A stretch of 64,000 bases of DNA from an uncultured Salinisphaerales bacterium (GCA_913055805.1 CAJXLF010000006.1:65735-129734); one strand, 5' to 3'. Shown: positions 1 through 6,923, numbered from the stretch's first letter. Translations and numbers: made by a program. Notes: generated from the letters alone by a model not told the origin.

Positions 1-981
1 TTTGACTGGATCAACAAACACGGGAAAGTAAGCCCCGGGCGACTTTGAACGTACACCATTTGCACCTGTTCTCGTAAGCCCGCGCCACCGAACAGCTCTA
101 CTCTTTGGGGCTTCGCCGTTGAGAGAGTCCCACCACTTCACGGGAACCGCATTGCCAATCGCTGTATACAGGTAGTACTCGTCTATCCGAGCAAAACCAT
201 TCTCCGGTGTCCCCTTAGGATTCATCGCAACTGAACAAACTGTCGTTGTGTATTCTGGAAAGGTCTGCTCAGTAAGAAGAAGAAGACGGGCCAATTCATT
301 CTCATCGATTGTTTGAATGAGCACTGCGTTTTCCGGATTCAGCAGCCGCTTGGCCAGCTTCAGGCGTCGTTCCATCATCGCCAGCCATTTGGAATGGCGG
401 TAGGAATCGTCGGCGTCTACGTAATCGTTGTTGTATTTCCAGTCCTTCGCCCCGGTGTTGTAGGGTGGGTCGATATAGATGGCGTCGAGCTTCCCTTCGT
501 GGGTATAGAGCAGAGCTTGCAGTGCGTGGTAGTTCTCAGCGTTGATTACCGTGTGAAAGGGCTTGTCGCCGCCACGCTCAACCTTGCCGGTTGAAAACAG
601 GCCAGGGTAGATTGGATCTCTGAATTCGGCTACTACCACCAGGTCGTCACAGGAGCGGGTAGCCGCTTCGAGTTCCGCATCCTGGTTGTCCTGACGAACC
701 AATTCGGCGACCCGACCGGTCTGCGTCGTGTTGATCTTCACGACCCGCCATAGCTTCTTATCCACGCTGTTGGCAGGCTGACCGCGCTCCGGCAGAAACC
801 TCACTTTGTCGCCCCGACGAATCTGTCTTCCAGGTAGTTCGACGGACTCCGGCACATGCCGCTCAAAGTTCAGCCCGAAGGCCCGGCGTGATTCCAGCGC
901 CTTTACTTCCCTGGCTAAATCTGAAGCGAGTTGTGCGTCTTTTTGTTCTACCTGCCGTAGCAGGTTCCTAAGTGTCGACAA
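1..981 (-). CDS. Type III-like N6-adenine DNA methyltransferase (Mod), 3' part missing
   Basis: This gene runs off the left edge; 327 codons are visible. Residues 171-174 are DPPY, catalytic motif IV of amino-methyltransferases, inside the stretch YIDPPYNTGAKDW. No FxGxG SAM motif precedes it, so the order fits the beta class used by type III Mod subunits, where the SAM motif follows DPPY and would lie outside the window. The N-terminal 160 residues are charged and helical, as in Mod proteins. I chose the TTG at 981 because AGGGGG lies six bases upstream and no in-frame ATG exists before the stop at 1036. A restriction (Res) subunit would be expected further left but cannot be seen. It is probably defence cargo of the island. 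It could also be an orphan methyltransferase. Confidence 0.85.
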   Translation of the reverse strand, partial: MSTLRNLLRQVEQKDAQLASDLAREVKALESRRAFGLNFERHVPESVELPGRQIRRGDKVRFLPERGQPANSVDKKLWRVVKINTTQTGRVAELVRQDNQDAELEAATRSCDDLVVVAEFRDPIYPGLFSTGKVERGGDKPFHTVINAENYHALQALLYTHEGKLDAIYIDPPYNTGAKDWKYNNDYVDADDSYRHSKWLAMMERRLKLAKRLLNPENAVLIQTIDENELARLLLLTEQTFPEYTTTVCSVAMNPKGTPENGFARIDEYYLYTAIGNAVPVKWWDSLNGEAPKSRAVRWRGLTRTGANGVRSKSPGAYFPVFVDPVK

Positions 982-1088
982 ACTGCCCCCTACCCTCGTT
1001 CCAGTTCCAAATCCATTAAGCCGAGAAAGGATATATCAACTTCATGCTCAGACAATGAGCCTGTAGTTACCCAACGCAGCACAGAGAT

Positions 1089-1175
1089 TATCGAAAACCG
1101 TTCTCAAACTGTACTGATACCGTTTCGAAACCGTTTCCAGACCCTATTCGAACAGTATCGAAACCCTTTCGATAC
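1089..1175. repeat. Iteron-like TCGAAA repeats with a 9-bp-arm palindrome
   Basis: TCGAAA begins at 1091, 1125 and 1158, a spacing of 34 and 33 bases, or about three helical turns. Each is followed by a version of ACCGTT or CCCTTT. The third copy lies in a perfect inverted repeat at 1155-1175 with arms GTATCGAAA and TTTCGATAC around CCC. The second contains the palindrome GTTTCGAAAC at 1122-1131. This looks like a multi-site protein binding region, either an operator or origin iterons. The function is inferred. Confidence 0.55.
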
Positions 1176-1450
1176 CCCTGGGAAAGTATCTCAAACGATT
1201 TCCTAGCGTTCAGCTTTCAATCAGTTCGGCAGGGCGGCGTCATTACCTCGACCCGCCTACCCCGCCATCCAGACCATGTGCAATCACCCTGTAGCGCCGC
1301 TAGAGCGTTCTAACGGCCCCTGTGTACTAAGGGGCCTAGTTCCCGCTCGTATCCTCGCTTCCGGCGCGATACGCGCCCACCGGTCGGCCGGGCCGGCCGA
1401 TCTGGCACGAATTGTCGCACCCACAACCACCCTCTTTATGTCACCGCAGC

Positions 1451-1474
1451 GTGACAAGTCACGTTACAAGTAAC
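1451..1474. promoter_or_regulatory. Two abutting palindromes before the gene at 1485 (operator candidate)
   Basis: GTGACAAGTCAC (1451-1462) and GTTACAAGTAAC (1463-1474) are adjacent 12-bp inverted repeats, each with 5-bp arms around AA. They differ by one base per arm. The second runs straight into the AGGAG ribosome binding site at 1474-1478. A regulator dimer bound to each would block translation or transcription start of the downstream gene. The pair layout resembles operators of ribbon-helix-helix autorepressors; that link is inference. Confidence 0.55.
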
Positions 1475-1484
1475 AGGAGTGGTT

Positions 1485-1907
1485 GTGAAACAGGAAAATG
1501 AGAACCAGGTTGAGGTGTTAACCAAAGAAGGTGAATTGGAATCTCTGCCCGATATTCTGAAGAAGGCAGGCTACGATAAGACTGAGGCATGGCTTCCACC
1601 GCGCGGAGTGCAACGACGGCGAAGCCAGAGCCCCTCTGCGAAACGCCAAGCCAAGAAACGGGCTAGGGACGCGCAGAAGGGTGTTATTACGCACACGATC
1701 CGTATCCCAGCCGCTGATAAGCAGAGGTTTGATAAGTTGGCAAAACACCGACTGGATGGAGGGTCCTGGCCCGGGGAACGCGACTGTCCTCAAGAAGGTC
1801 AACGCGAGCCATTTAAACATTCGTCGGCTTCATCGGGCATCGCCCTGGGCTTCGTGCTGGGGCTCCTCTCTGGAGTCTTGGTAAGCCTGGCTGCCATCGC
1901 CAGCTAA
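1485..1907 (+). CDS. Hypothetical protein with a basic middle, possible ribbon-helix-helix and C-terminal membrane segment
   Basis: I do not recognise this 140-residue protein. GTG at 1485 is preferred over GTG at 1479 because AGGAG ends six bases before it. The N-terminal 40 residues are acidic. The middle is strongly basic (RRRSQSPSAKRQAKKRARD). Next comes THTIRIPAADKQRFDKLAKH, which reads like a ribbon-helix-helix strand followed by a helix. The last 25 residues are hydrophobic (GIALGFVLGLLSGVLVSLAA) and could form one membrane segment. The upstream twin palindromes fit autoregulation. It converges with the DksA-like gene. The change from RHH-like to membrane-like character might also reflect an old frameshift, so the C-terminus is uncertain. 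Confidence 0.55.
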   Translation: MKQENENQVEVLTKEGELESLPDILKKAGYDKTEAWLPPRGVQRRRSQSPSAKRQAKKRARDAQKGVITHTIRIPAADKQRFDKLAKHRLDGGSWPGERDCPQEGQREPFKHSSASSGIALGFVLGLLSGVLVSLAAIAS

Positions 1908-1947
1908 GCGCACAAGACACCCTAATGCGACAATTGGACCAGGCTGG

Positions 1948-2136
1948 TCAACCTGGTCGGCCTCGTCCAAATTTCCATTCCCTTCCATCGCATTCAGCAC
2001 AGGTCTGAATGCCAGGCCGTAGTTCACGGCGTAGATCAGGGATAGGATTACCGCATCGCTCGCAATTAGTCGCAGAAGTCTGTCTGGTAGGGCCAAGCTG
2101 GCGCTTTAAGCTGCTGTTATCTGATTTAGGCTTCAT
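1948..2136 (-). CDS. Short DksA/TraR-type C4 zinc-finger protein
   Basis: This 62-residue protein has CERC at residues 25-28 and CAEC at 46-49, the C4 zinc finger of the DksA/TraR family (CxxCG...CxxC). It lacks the long coiled coil of DksA, so it resembles the short TraR-like proteins of plasmids and prophages that bind the RNA polymerase secondary channel. The ATG at 2136 overlaps the rep stop codon as ATGA and has GGAGG upstream, so it is probably translationally coupled to rep. Such proteins are common on conjugative and integrative elements. Whether it regulates RNA polymerase is inferred from the family. Confidence 0.75.
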   Translation of the reverse strand: MKPKSDNSSLKRQLGPTRQTSATNCERCGNPIPDLRRELRPGIQTCAECDGREWKFGRGRPG

Positions 2137-3083
2137 TGCCGGTCCTCCGCTTCCCATTGGCGAACTGTTCTCTCGCTAACACCTAGATGCTTTGCGACTT
2201 CGACTTGTGTCATGCCCTTTGCTCGCATGAGCCTGGCTGATGAGCGTTTGTTTTCCGAAGCAGCCCTGCGTGACTCTGCGGACCGTTTCCCACCCATGGC
2301 GCCTTTCACCGCTTGGCGAGCAATAAATGCAGCTTTAGCCTCTGGGTCCCTCTTCCAGACCCACTTGGCAACGCTCTTGGCAATATGACCGACCTCCTGA
2401 TTCATCAGTGGATTTCTGAAATCACCATTTAGCGTAAGCGCCTTATCCAGAACTTCGGTTTGCCAATGAATATAGTTCCTCAGACCGCGATGCTGCCTCA
2501 CAGCAACGTAGGCCCATACACGTATGCGATGAAACAGGATGCAATTTCGGCCGAGGCCAATCTCCTCAGGTTGTCCTCTAGGGAGATGCTTTGAAAGGTC
2601 GACGTACTCGGCTAGTTCCTCTAGTGACCATAATTTCTGCTGACCTGCCAACACCCGCCACCTCGTATGGGCAGGGTTTTTAGTGACGAGGCCAGAATAT
2701 CCGGGATCTGCTTCTAGCTTGGCACTGAATGCCGATTCCAAAGCAGCCAGGTAATTAAGCGGTCGCAAGCGAGCTGCGTCACACGTAAGTACAGGTGCGC
2801 TGAGCCCCCAGGCAATATGCGCATGAGTATTTACCGGATTGGCTGCAGCCCATGCCGGCGATGGAAGCAAAGCATCCTCCCATGCAATCGCACCACCTGG
2901 CCGGTCCACGTCAAATACCATCCAAACCCTCAAGTGTGGAGGATTGACCTGGATATAAGGCAGCCTGAGCGCAGTTTTCAAAGAACGTATCTTCAAACCA
3001 TACTGCAGCTCATCTGCGCAATACGGCCGATGAGGTAATCGATTTGTCGCGAACAGGGGCAGCTGCTCGCAAATAGCAGCCAC
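2133..3083 (-). CDS. Replicase-family plasmid replication initiator (Rep)
   Basis: This 316-residue protein matches the plasmid Replicase (ColE2-type Rep) plus PriCT pattern: an N-terminal LPHRPYCADELQYGLKIR block, the segment VWMVFDVDRPGGAIAWEDA, NTHAHIAWGLSAPV, GYSGLVTKNPAHTRW and GLGRNCILFHRIRVWAY, then a C-terminal helix-turn-helix (MTQVEVAKHLGVSERTVRQW). Rep proteins of this family bind their origin and prime leading-strand synthesis. The start is GTG at 3083 with a weak ribosome binding site, so the exact start is uncertain. It lies in the leftward group HTH protein, rep, dksA-like. Its presence beside a tRNA points to an integrated plasmid-like element. Whether replication still works cannot be judged. 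Confidence 0.82.
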   Translation of the reverse strand: MAAICEQLPLFATNRLPHRPYCADELQYGLKIRSLKTALRLPYIQVNPPHLRVWMVFDVDRPGGAIAWEDALLPSPAWAAANPVNTHAHIAWGLSAPVLTCDAARLRPLNYLAALESAFSAKLEADPGYSGLVTKNPAHTRWRVLAGQQKLWSLEELAEYVDLSKHLPRGQPEEIGLGRNCILFHRIRVWAYVAVRQHRGLRNYIHWQTEVLDKALTLNGDFRNPLMNQEVGHIAKSVAKWVWKRDPEAKAAFIARQAVKGAMGGKRSAESRRAASENKRSSARLMRAKGMTQVEVAKHLGVSERTVRQWEAEDRQ

Positions 3084-3160
3084 GGGTAAGTACTTGGCAG
3101 AGACGCCAACGCAGCAGGATTTGCCGCAAGCAATGCAGCATGCAGGTCAGCGTCGTCTGG

Positions 3161-3475
3161 CTACTTGCCCGATGACTTTTTCAATTGCTTGTAGTGCGCT
3201 CCCCTGGCGCGCAACTTCGCAATTTGCTCAGCCTTGGTCGGCCTACCTCGTTTTCGTGGGAAATCTGTAAAGCTGGTTTTGTGCTCTACGTCAACATGCT
3301 TGGCTAGCCACGCTTCCACATCCTCAATTCGCCACAACAACCGCTTTGTATGCGGCAACCGGCATATCGGCGGCAAAGCCTTTGGATTGCGCGTCGAATC
3401 GCTTCGAACGGTGGCAACAGTTTTATGAAGCAGCGGAGCAAGCTGTTCCGCATTCAAAAGGAGTTGGGAGGTCAT
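3161..3475 (-). CDS. Helix-turn-helix DNA-binding protein with AT-hook-like motif
   Basis: This 104-residue basic protein begins at the ATG at 3475, with GGAG about ten bases upstream; a longer frame opens further upstream but has no better signal. Residues 5-60 (LNAEQLAPLLHKTVATVRS, then RLLWRIEDVEAWL) look like the winged helix-turn-helix of the AlpA/excisionase group. Residues 75-81 (KRGRPTK) carry a GRP core like an AT-hook, followed by a helix resembling a second small DNA-binding unit (AEQIAKLRARGAHYKQLKK). Its position between rep and the tRNA suggests an island regulator or recombination directionality factor. The specific role is inferred. Confidence 0.65.
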   Translation of the reverse strand: MTSQLLLNAEQLAPLLHKTVATVRSDSTRNPKALPPICRLPHTKRLLWRIEDVEAWLAKHVDVEHKTSFTDFPRKRGRPTKAEQIAKLRARGAHYKQLKKSSGK

Positions 3476-3551
3476 CTGACGTCTCCGGCAACACCGCGCG
3501 GCTGACCGGAAACGTAAGGTCAAAAAAAATGTGAACGCCGCACGACTGGTT

Positions 3552-3616
3552 CTAGATGTTCTGTGTCCTCAATGTTGCCGGCGTTGCGCCGACCATCTAG
3601 TACCTCGTGCACAGAA
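3552..3616. other. Interleaved inverted repeats, possible pseudoknot
   Basis: CTAGATG (3552-3558) pairs with CATCTAG (3594-3600), and the directly following TTCTGTG (3559-3565) pairs with CACAGAA (3610-3616). The partners come in the order A-B-A'-B', which is pseudoknot rather than nested order. Between them lies a small hairpin, CGGCG-TTG-CGCCG, at 3579-3591. It sits upstream of the HTH gene, in what would be its leader on the minus strand. Function is unknown; chance pairing is possible. Confidence 0.35.
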
Positions 3617-3780
3617 AAGCCGTCTTACGGTTAATCTGAGACGTGTTCGAATATTGCGTGCATTTCAGTGCGATGTCAAACGCCGAATCGCGATGCACTA
3701 AACTTCCGCGCACATAATGAGCTGTAAGATGCGATATTTAGCGGATTCAACCACTTGTAGTTGCGCAGAATTTCATTTGC

Positions 3781-3840
3781 TTGCCACAATTTTGCCACAC
3801 TAAGATTGCAAAATACTGCAAAACAACGCAAAACAGCGCA
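3781..3840. repeat. Short direct repeats beside the tRNA-Ala attachment site
   Basis: TTGCCACA occurs twice, at 3781-3788 and 3792-3799, an 11-base period. Then GCAAAATACT, GCAAAACAAC and GCAAAACAGC follow as three consecutive 10-base units from 3808 to 3837. Short direct repeats beside an integration site are typical of arm-type binding sites for tyrosine recombinases and their accessory proteins. No integrase gene is inside the window to test this against. Confidence 0.5.
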
Positions 3841-3869
3841 TTACATTGCTATTTGTAATGCGCTGTTTT
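3830..3869 (-). terminator. 16-bp perfect hairpin downstream of tRNA-Ala
   Basis: The arms AAAACAGCGCATTACA (3830-3845) and TGTAATGCGCTGTTTT (3854-3869) are perfectly complementary around an 8-base loop. Each arm ends in a run of A or T, so it can work as an intrinsic terminator in either direction. It lies 13 bases beyond the tRNA 3' end and is the obvious tRNA terminator. It may also be part of the recombination site of the island. Confidence 0.7.
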
Positions 3870-3881
3870 GACTGGGAAATG

Positions 3882-3957
3882 TGGTGGAGCTGGGCGGGAT
3901 CGAACCGCCGACCTTAGCATTGCGAACGCTACGCTCTCCCAACTGAGCTACAGCCCC
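3882..3957 (-). tRNA. tRNA-Ala(CGC)
   Basis: The minus strand folds into a full cloverleaf: acceptor GGGGCTG/CAGCTCC, D-arm GCTC...GAGC, anticodon loop TTCGCAA with anticodon CGC, T-arm GGCGG-TTCGATC-CCGCC, discriminator A and an encoded CCA. It decodes GCG alanine codons. The gene is complete. Its 3' end faces the accessory DNA at lower coordinates, so it is probably the attachment site of that island. Confidence 0.95.
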
Positions 3958-4053
3958 AATGTTCGGCACCTGACCACAGACTGGCCCGGCCTTGGCGAAG
4001 GCCAGTATTCTAGCACCACCTCTGCTGATATCGACAAACCGGAACTGCACTTC

Positions 4054-4683
4054 ATGCCTGAACTTCCCAGTTGTAGCGTGGCTATCATGGCCAAGGCCCC
4101 GATTCCCGGCTATTGTAAAACCCGGCTTATTCCGCAACTGGGGGCGGACAACGCTGCACGCCTGCAGCAAAGACTTATCCAGAGAACTCTCAAGACAGCC
4201 ATGGCAGCGGAAATCGGCCCGGTCACCCTTTATTGCACACCGGACTGCGGGCATGGCGTCTTCAAACGTGCGCGTTGGTCACGGGGTGCAAGGCTAAGGC
4301 GCCAGTTCGGCGCCAATCTCGGGCAACGCATGCTGACCGCCATCCGACATGAGCTGAAACAACACAGGCGTGTTGTCATACTCGGTACCGACTGTCCGGC
4401 CTTGGAGGCAGCGGATATACGCAACGCCCTCTACTCGCTGGATCACGTGGAACATGTGTTCAAACCCGCCGAGGATGGCGGCTATGTGATGCTGGCCACG
4501 CGAAGGTATGAGCCCGCCCTGTTCAGACATATTCACTGGGGAACAGCGGGCGTGATGCGGCAGACACGCCACCGCCTCAAGTTGCTGGGACATCGCTGGG
4601 AAGAAAGCGCCCCCTCATGGGATCTGGATGAGTGGCCGGATTATTTGCGGGCCAAAGAACTGCTTCGGCGTCATTCTCCATAA
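4054..4683 (+). CDS. TIGR04282-family (DUF2064) glycosyltransferase
   Basis: This 209-residue protein has the nucleotide-sugar-binding start MAKAPIPGYCKTRL (residues 13-26), then GTDCPAL and KPAEDGGYVML, which are the signature blocks of the TIGR04282 GT-A-fold glycosyltransferases. Some family members act in arsenosugar biosynthesis, but no arsenic genes are nearby, so the substrate is unknown. The frame is open further upstream across the tRNA, but ATG 4054 is the first sensible start. The 3' end overlaps the convergent yjbQ gene by 13 bases. Confidence 0.85.
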   Translation: MPELPSCSVAIMAKAPIPGYCKTRLIPQLGADNAARLQQRLIQRTLKTAMAAEIGPVTLYCTPDCGHGVFKRARWSRGARLRRQFGANLGQRMLTAIRHELKQHRRVVILGTDCPALEAADIRNALYSLDHVEHVFKPAEDGGYVMLATRRYEPALFRHIHWGTAGVMRQTRHRLKLLGHRWEESAPSWDLDEWPDYLRAKELLRRHSP

Positions 4684-5087
4684 ACGGTTAGCGTCAGCCT
4701 GCGCCGATGCCCATGCAACCGGTGCTCCCATAGATACAAGCCTTGCCAGGTACCCAGGACCGGCCGGTTCTGACCGACTGGAAAACCCAGATCACTGCCA
4801 GTAAGGATAGAACGCACATGCGCCGGCATATCATCCGGTCCCTCCATGGTATGTACGAAATCACGGTCACCATCCGGCACCAGTCGTTGCATGAAGGTTT
4901 CCATATCCCGCCGCACATCGGGGTCAGCGTTCTCGCATAGCATCAAGGACGCGCTGGTGTGATGAACGAATAGCTGGGCGAGGCCCGTTCTTATGCCGGA
5001 AGCGGCAACCATGTCGCAAACTTCCTCGGTCAGTTCCGTTGTGCCCCGCCCCCGGGTCTGAATTTCAAAAGCCTGTTGCCAGATCAT
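4671..5087 (-). CDS. yjbQ: YjbQ-family protein (UPF0047)
   Basis: This 138-residue protein carries LFVHHTSASLMLCENADPDVRRDM near residues 39-62 and ends with LWEHRLHGHRRRLTLTVYGE, the conserved histidine-rich blocks of the YjbQ/UPF0047 family. E. coli YjbQ has weak thiamine-phosphate synthase activity in vitro, and the physiological role is unsettled. I chose ATG 5087 over GTG 5090 as the family start. It is a single-gene unit convergent with the glycosyltransferase. Confidence 0.85.
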   Translation of the reverse strand: MIWQQAFEIQTRGRGTTELTEEVCDMVAASGIRTGLAQLFVHHTSASLMLCENADPDVRRDMETFMQRLVPDGDRDFVHTMEGPDDMPAHVRSILTGSDLGFPVGQNRPVLGTWQGLYLWEHRLHGHRRRLTLTVYGE

Positions 5088-5239
5088 CACATCACCCCGT
5101 TGAATTCATGCCGTTCGAACTTCCGACCGACCTTAAAAAGCTAGCGCAAAATGCGCCTTCAGATACCACCGCCCCACCTTAAAAGCATTCCGCAGCTCAA
5201 TGTATATATTGATTTTTTCCAATATTCACAGGAATTCAA

Positions 5240-5267
5240 TTGACAGCCGCCAAAAACATGTTAAAAC
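5240..5267 (+). promoter_or_regulatory. Sigma-70 promoter for the small acidic protein
   Basis: TTGACA (5240-5245) is followed after 16 bases by TAAAAC (5262-5267). It lies about 65 bases before the start at 5331. The -35 box is perfect and the -10 box is moderate. Confidence 0.55.
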
Positions 5268-5330
5268 GCGCGGAAAAACCGGGCGATGCCCGTGTCTGTG
5301 TACTTTTTCAGGATTCAGGAGTGTGCAGTC

Positions 5331-5570
5331 ATGGTTACAAAGAGTTCTCACGATGATGATGACGAGGATTTCATGGTAGACGCCGACAACTGGAGTGACG
5401 AGGACGCCAGCGAAGATGGCGAGAATGCAGCCTCGTCGCGCCACTTGCATAATGGCCAGCGCCAGCGCGACTGGCGCGACATGGAACGCTACAAGGAAGA
5501 GCGCGAACTGCGTCGCATCATGGAAGACGATTATCTGCTCGACGACGACAAGCCCAGCTGGCGTCATTAA
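5331..5570 (+). CDS. Small acidic protein resembling the PA3496 family
   Basis: This 79-residue protein begins at the ATG at 5331 after AGGAG; the frame is open upstream without a better site. The first half is highly acidic (HDDDDEDFMVDADNW). The second half is WRDMERYKEERELRRIMEDD followed by YLLDDDKPSW, a charged helix pattern seen in the PA3496-like proteins of pseudomonads. No membrane or catalytic features are visible. Function is unknown. It is monocistronic and converges with the LOG-family gene. Confidence 0.7.
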   Translation: MVTKSSHDDDDEDFMVDADNWSDEDASEDGENAASSRHLHNGQRQRDWRDMERYKEERELRRIMEDDYLLDDDKPSWRH

Positions 5571-5588
5571 GCGGCGCCCACACTGATC

Positions 5589-6293
5589 CTATTCCAGATG
5601 CGCCTCTAAATAGGCCATAGACTCGTCCAGAGAATCCGTCAGCAGAAATCTCTGCAGATCTTCTTCCGATATGAGTTCGTGCTCGGCAAAGACCCGGAAG
5701 TTGATCAACTTATCCCAGAACTTTTTGCCATACAGCACAATGGGCATCTGCTCCGACTTGCCCGTCTGCACCAGGGTGAGGACCTCGAACAATTCATCCA
5801 TGGTTCCAAATCCGCCAGGAAAAATCACCAGCCCTCGCGCCAGATTCATGAACCAGAACTTGCGCATGAAAAAGTAGTGAAAACTGAATGCCAGGCGCGG
5901 ATCCACATAGCGGTTGAGGCCCTGCTCAAAAGGCAGGGAAATATTGAATCCCATGGATAGTTCGGGGCAGACCTCATAAGCGCCCCGGTTAGCCGCCTCC
6001 ATAATACCGGGACCACCGCCGGTACAAATGTGATAACGCTGGTCATGCGCATGCGTGGACATCGTCCAGTTGGCAACCTGCCCGGCCAGCCGGCGCGCCG
6101 CTTCGTAATAATCCACGTGCTCCGGCCCAACCGTATTGCCGCCCTGGGTGCGCGCCGAACCAAAAAAGATAATGGCCCTCTGCACACCCAGCCTGCGGAA
6201 GCGCTGTTGAGGCTCCATGTATTCCGCCAGAATGCGCAAGCTGCGCGCATCCTCGCTCATAAGAAATTCATGGTTCTTGTAAGCCTTGTCCAT
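5589..6293 (-). CDS. LOG-family Rossmann-fold protein (TIGR00730-like)
   Basis: This 234-residue protein has GGGPGIMEAANRGA (residues 92-105) and PGGFGTMDE (159-167). The second is the PGGxGTxxE nucleotide-binding and catalytic motif of the LOG/TIGR00730 family. Members hydrolyse the N-glycosidic bond of nucleoside monophosphates, and some produce cytokinins. In bacteria of this type the physiological substrate is usually unknown. GGAG precedes ATG 6293. It is divergent from hsp20. Confidence 0.88.
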   Translation of the reverse strand: MDKAYKNHEFLMSEDARSLRILAEYMEPQQRFRRLGVQRAIIFFGSARTQGGNTVGPEHVDYYEAARRLAGQVANWTMSTHAHDQRYHICTGGGPGIMEAANRGAYEVCPELSMGFNISLPFEQGLNRYVDPRLAFSFHYFFMRKFWFMNLARGLVIFPGGFGTMDELFEVLTLVQTGKSEQMPIVLYGKKFWDKLINFRVFAEHELISEEDLQRFLLTDSLDESMAYLEAHLE

Positions 6294-6391
6294 CCGGGCT
6301 CCCTGCTTAGCGGGCGAAGATACGCCTCATCAGAATCTTGCAGCCATCATAGCCAACTCTGTGACATCAGCGTGGCACAAACCGGACGGAC

Positions 6392-6418
6392 CTTGAAAAT
6401 TTTCATATCAGTCCCCAG
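6392..6418 (+). promoter_or_regulatory. Sigma-32 heat-shock promoter of hsp20
   Basis: CTTGAAA (6392-6398) and CCCCAG (6413-6418) are separated by 14 bases, close to the sigma-32 consensus CTTGAAA-N11-16-CCCCATNT. It lies about 50 bases before the hsp20 start, so heat-shock induction is expected. Confidence 0.75.
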
Positions 6419-6464
6419 AAAAATGCTGTACGTGGAGTCATGCCCCAAGGGCAAGGAGATAACA

Positions 6465-6905
6465 ATGAGCCTGAGACTTTATCAACCCAATACATTACTG
6501 AACCGTCTTCATGACGAGATTGGCCGCATGTTTGATGAGGGTGATCTGGGGATTGGCGAACTGACAGCCGCCAGCAATGTCTGGTCACCCGCGGTGGACA
6601 TCCAGGAAGAAGAAAACCGTTACCTGCTGCATGTCGATCTCCCCGGTGTCAAAGCCGAGGATATCGACATCACCCTGGAACACGGCGTACTTACCCTGCA
6701 AGGTACGCGCAAACTTGTAAGCACGGAGGAGAAGAGTGGTTACCGTCGTGTTGAACGCATGCGTGGCCGCTTCGTACGCAGCTTCGCCCTGCCCGACACA
6801 GCCGATAACGAAAAAGTGGATGCCCGTTTATCCGAGGGCGTTCTCGAAATCGTGATCGACAAAAAAGAACGGGCGAAACCGCGCAAAATTTCCATCAAGC
6901 ATTAA
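6465..6905 (+). CDS. Small heat-shock protein, Hsp20/alpha-crystallin family
   Basis: This 146-residue chaperone has an N-terminal arm, an alpha-crystallin domain from about residue 40 (WSPAVDIQEEENRYLLHVDL, then the GVLTL block) and a C-terminal tail with the I-x-I motif ISI that docks in oligomers. Such proteins hold unfolding proteins for later refolding by DnaK and ClpB. AAGGAG lies before ATG 6465. It has a sigma-32 promoter and a strong terminator, so it is a monocistronic heat-shock gene. The clpB gene with the same promoter type lies 1 kb downstream. Confidence 0.93.
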   Translation: MSLRLYQPNTLLNRLHDEIGRMFDEGDLGIGELTAASNVWSPAVDIQEEENRYLLHVDLPGVKAEDIDITLEHGVLTLQGTRKLVSTEEKSGYRRVERMRGRFVRSFALPDTADNEKVDARLSEGVLEIVIDKKERAKPRKISIKH

Positions 6906-6923
6906 TTGCGACACCCTCTCCCA

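Larger units (their letters stand above)
982..1484. other. Intergenic regulatory region of the island
   Basis: About 500 bases separate the leftward methyltransferase from the rightward gene at 1485. I see no convincing coding frame. The left third holds the TCGAAA repeat cluster listed separately. The middle (about 1365-1405) is GC-rich with overlapping palindromes built on GGCCGG. The right end holds two abutting palindromes just before the ribosome binding site of the next gene. The region must carry divergent promoters, but no clean sigma-70 pair stands out. Confidence 0.5.

Noticed and set aside
1830-2096. 88-codon minus-strand frame between the 1485 gene and the DksA-like gene
   Set aside because: It overlaps both better-supported genes in another frame and shows no family motif.
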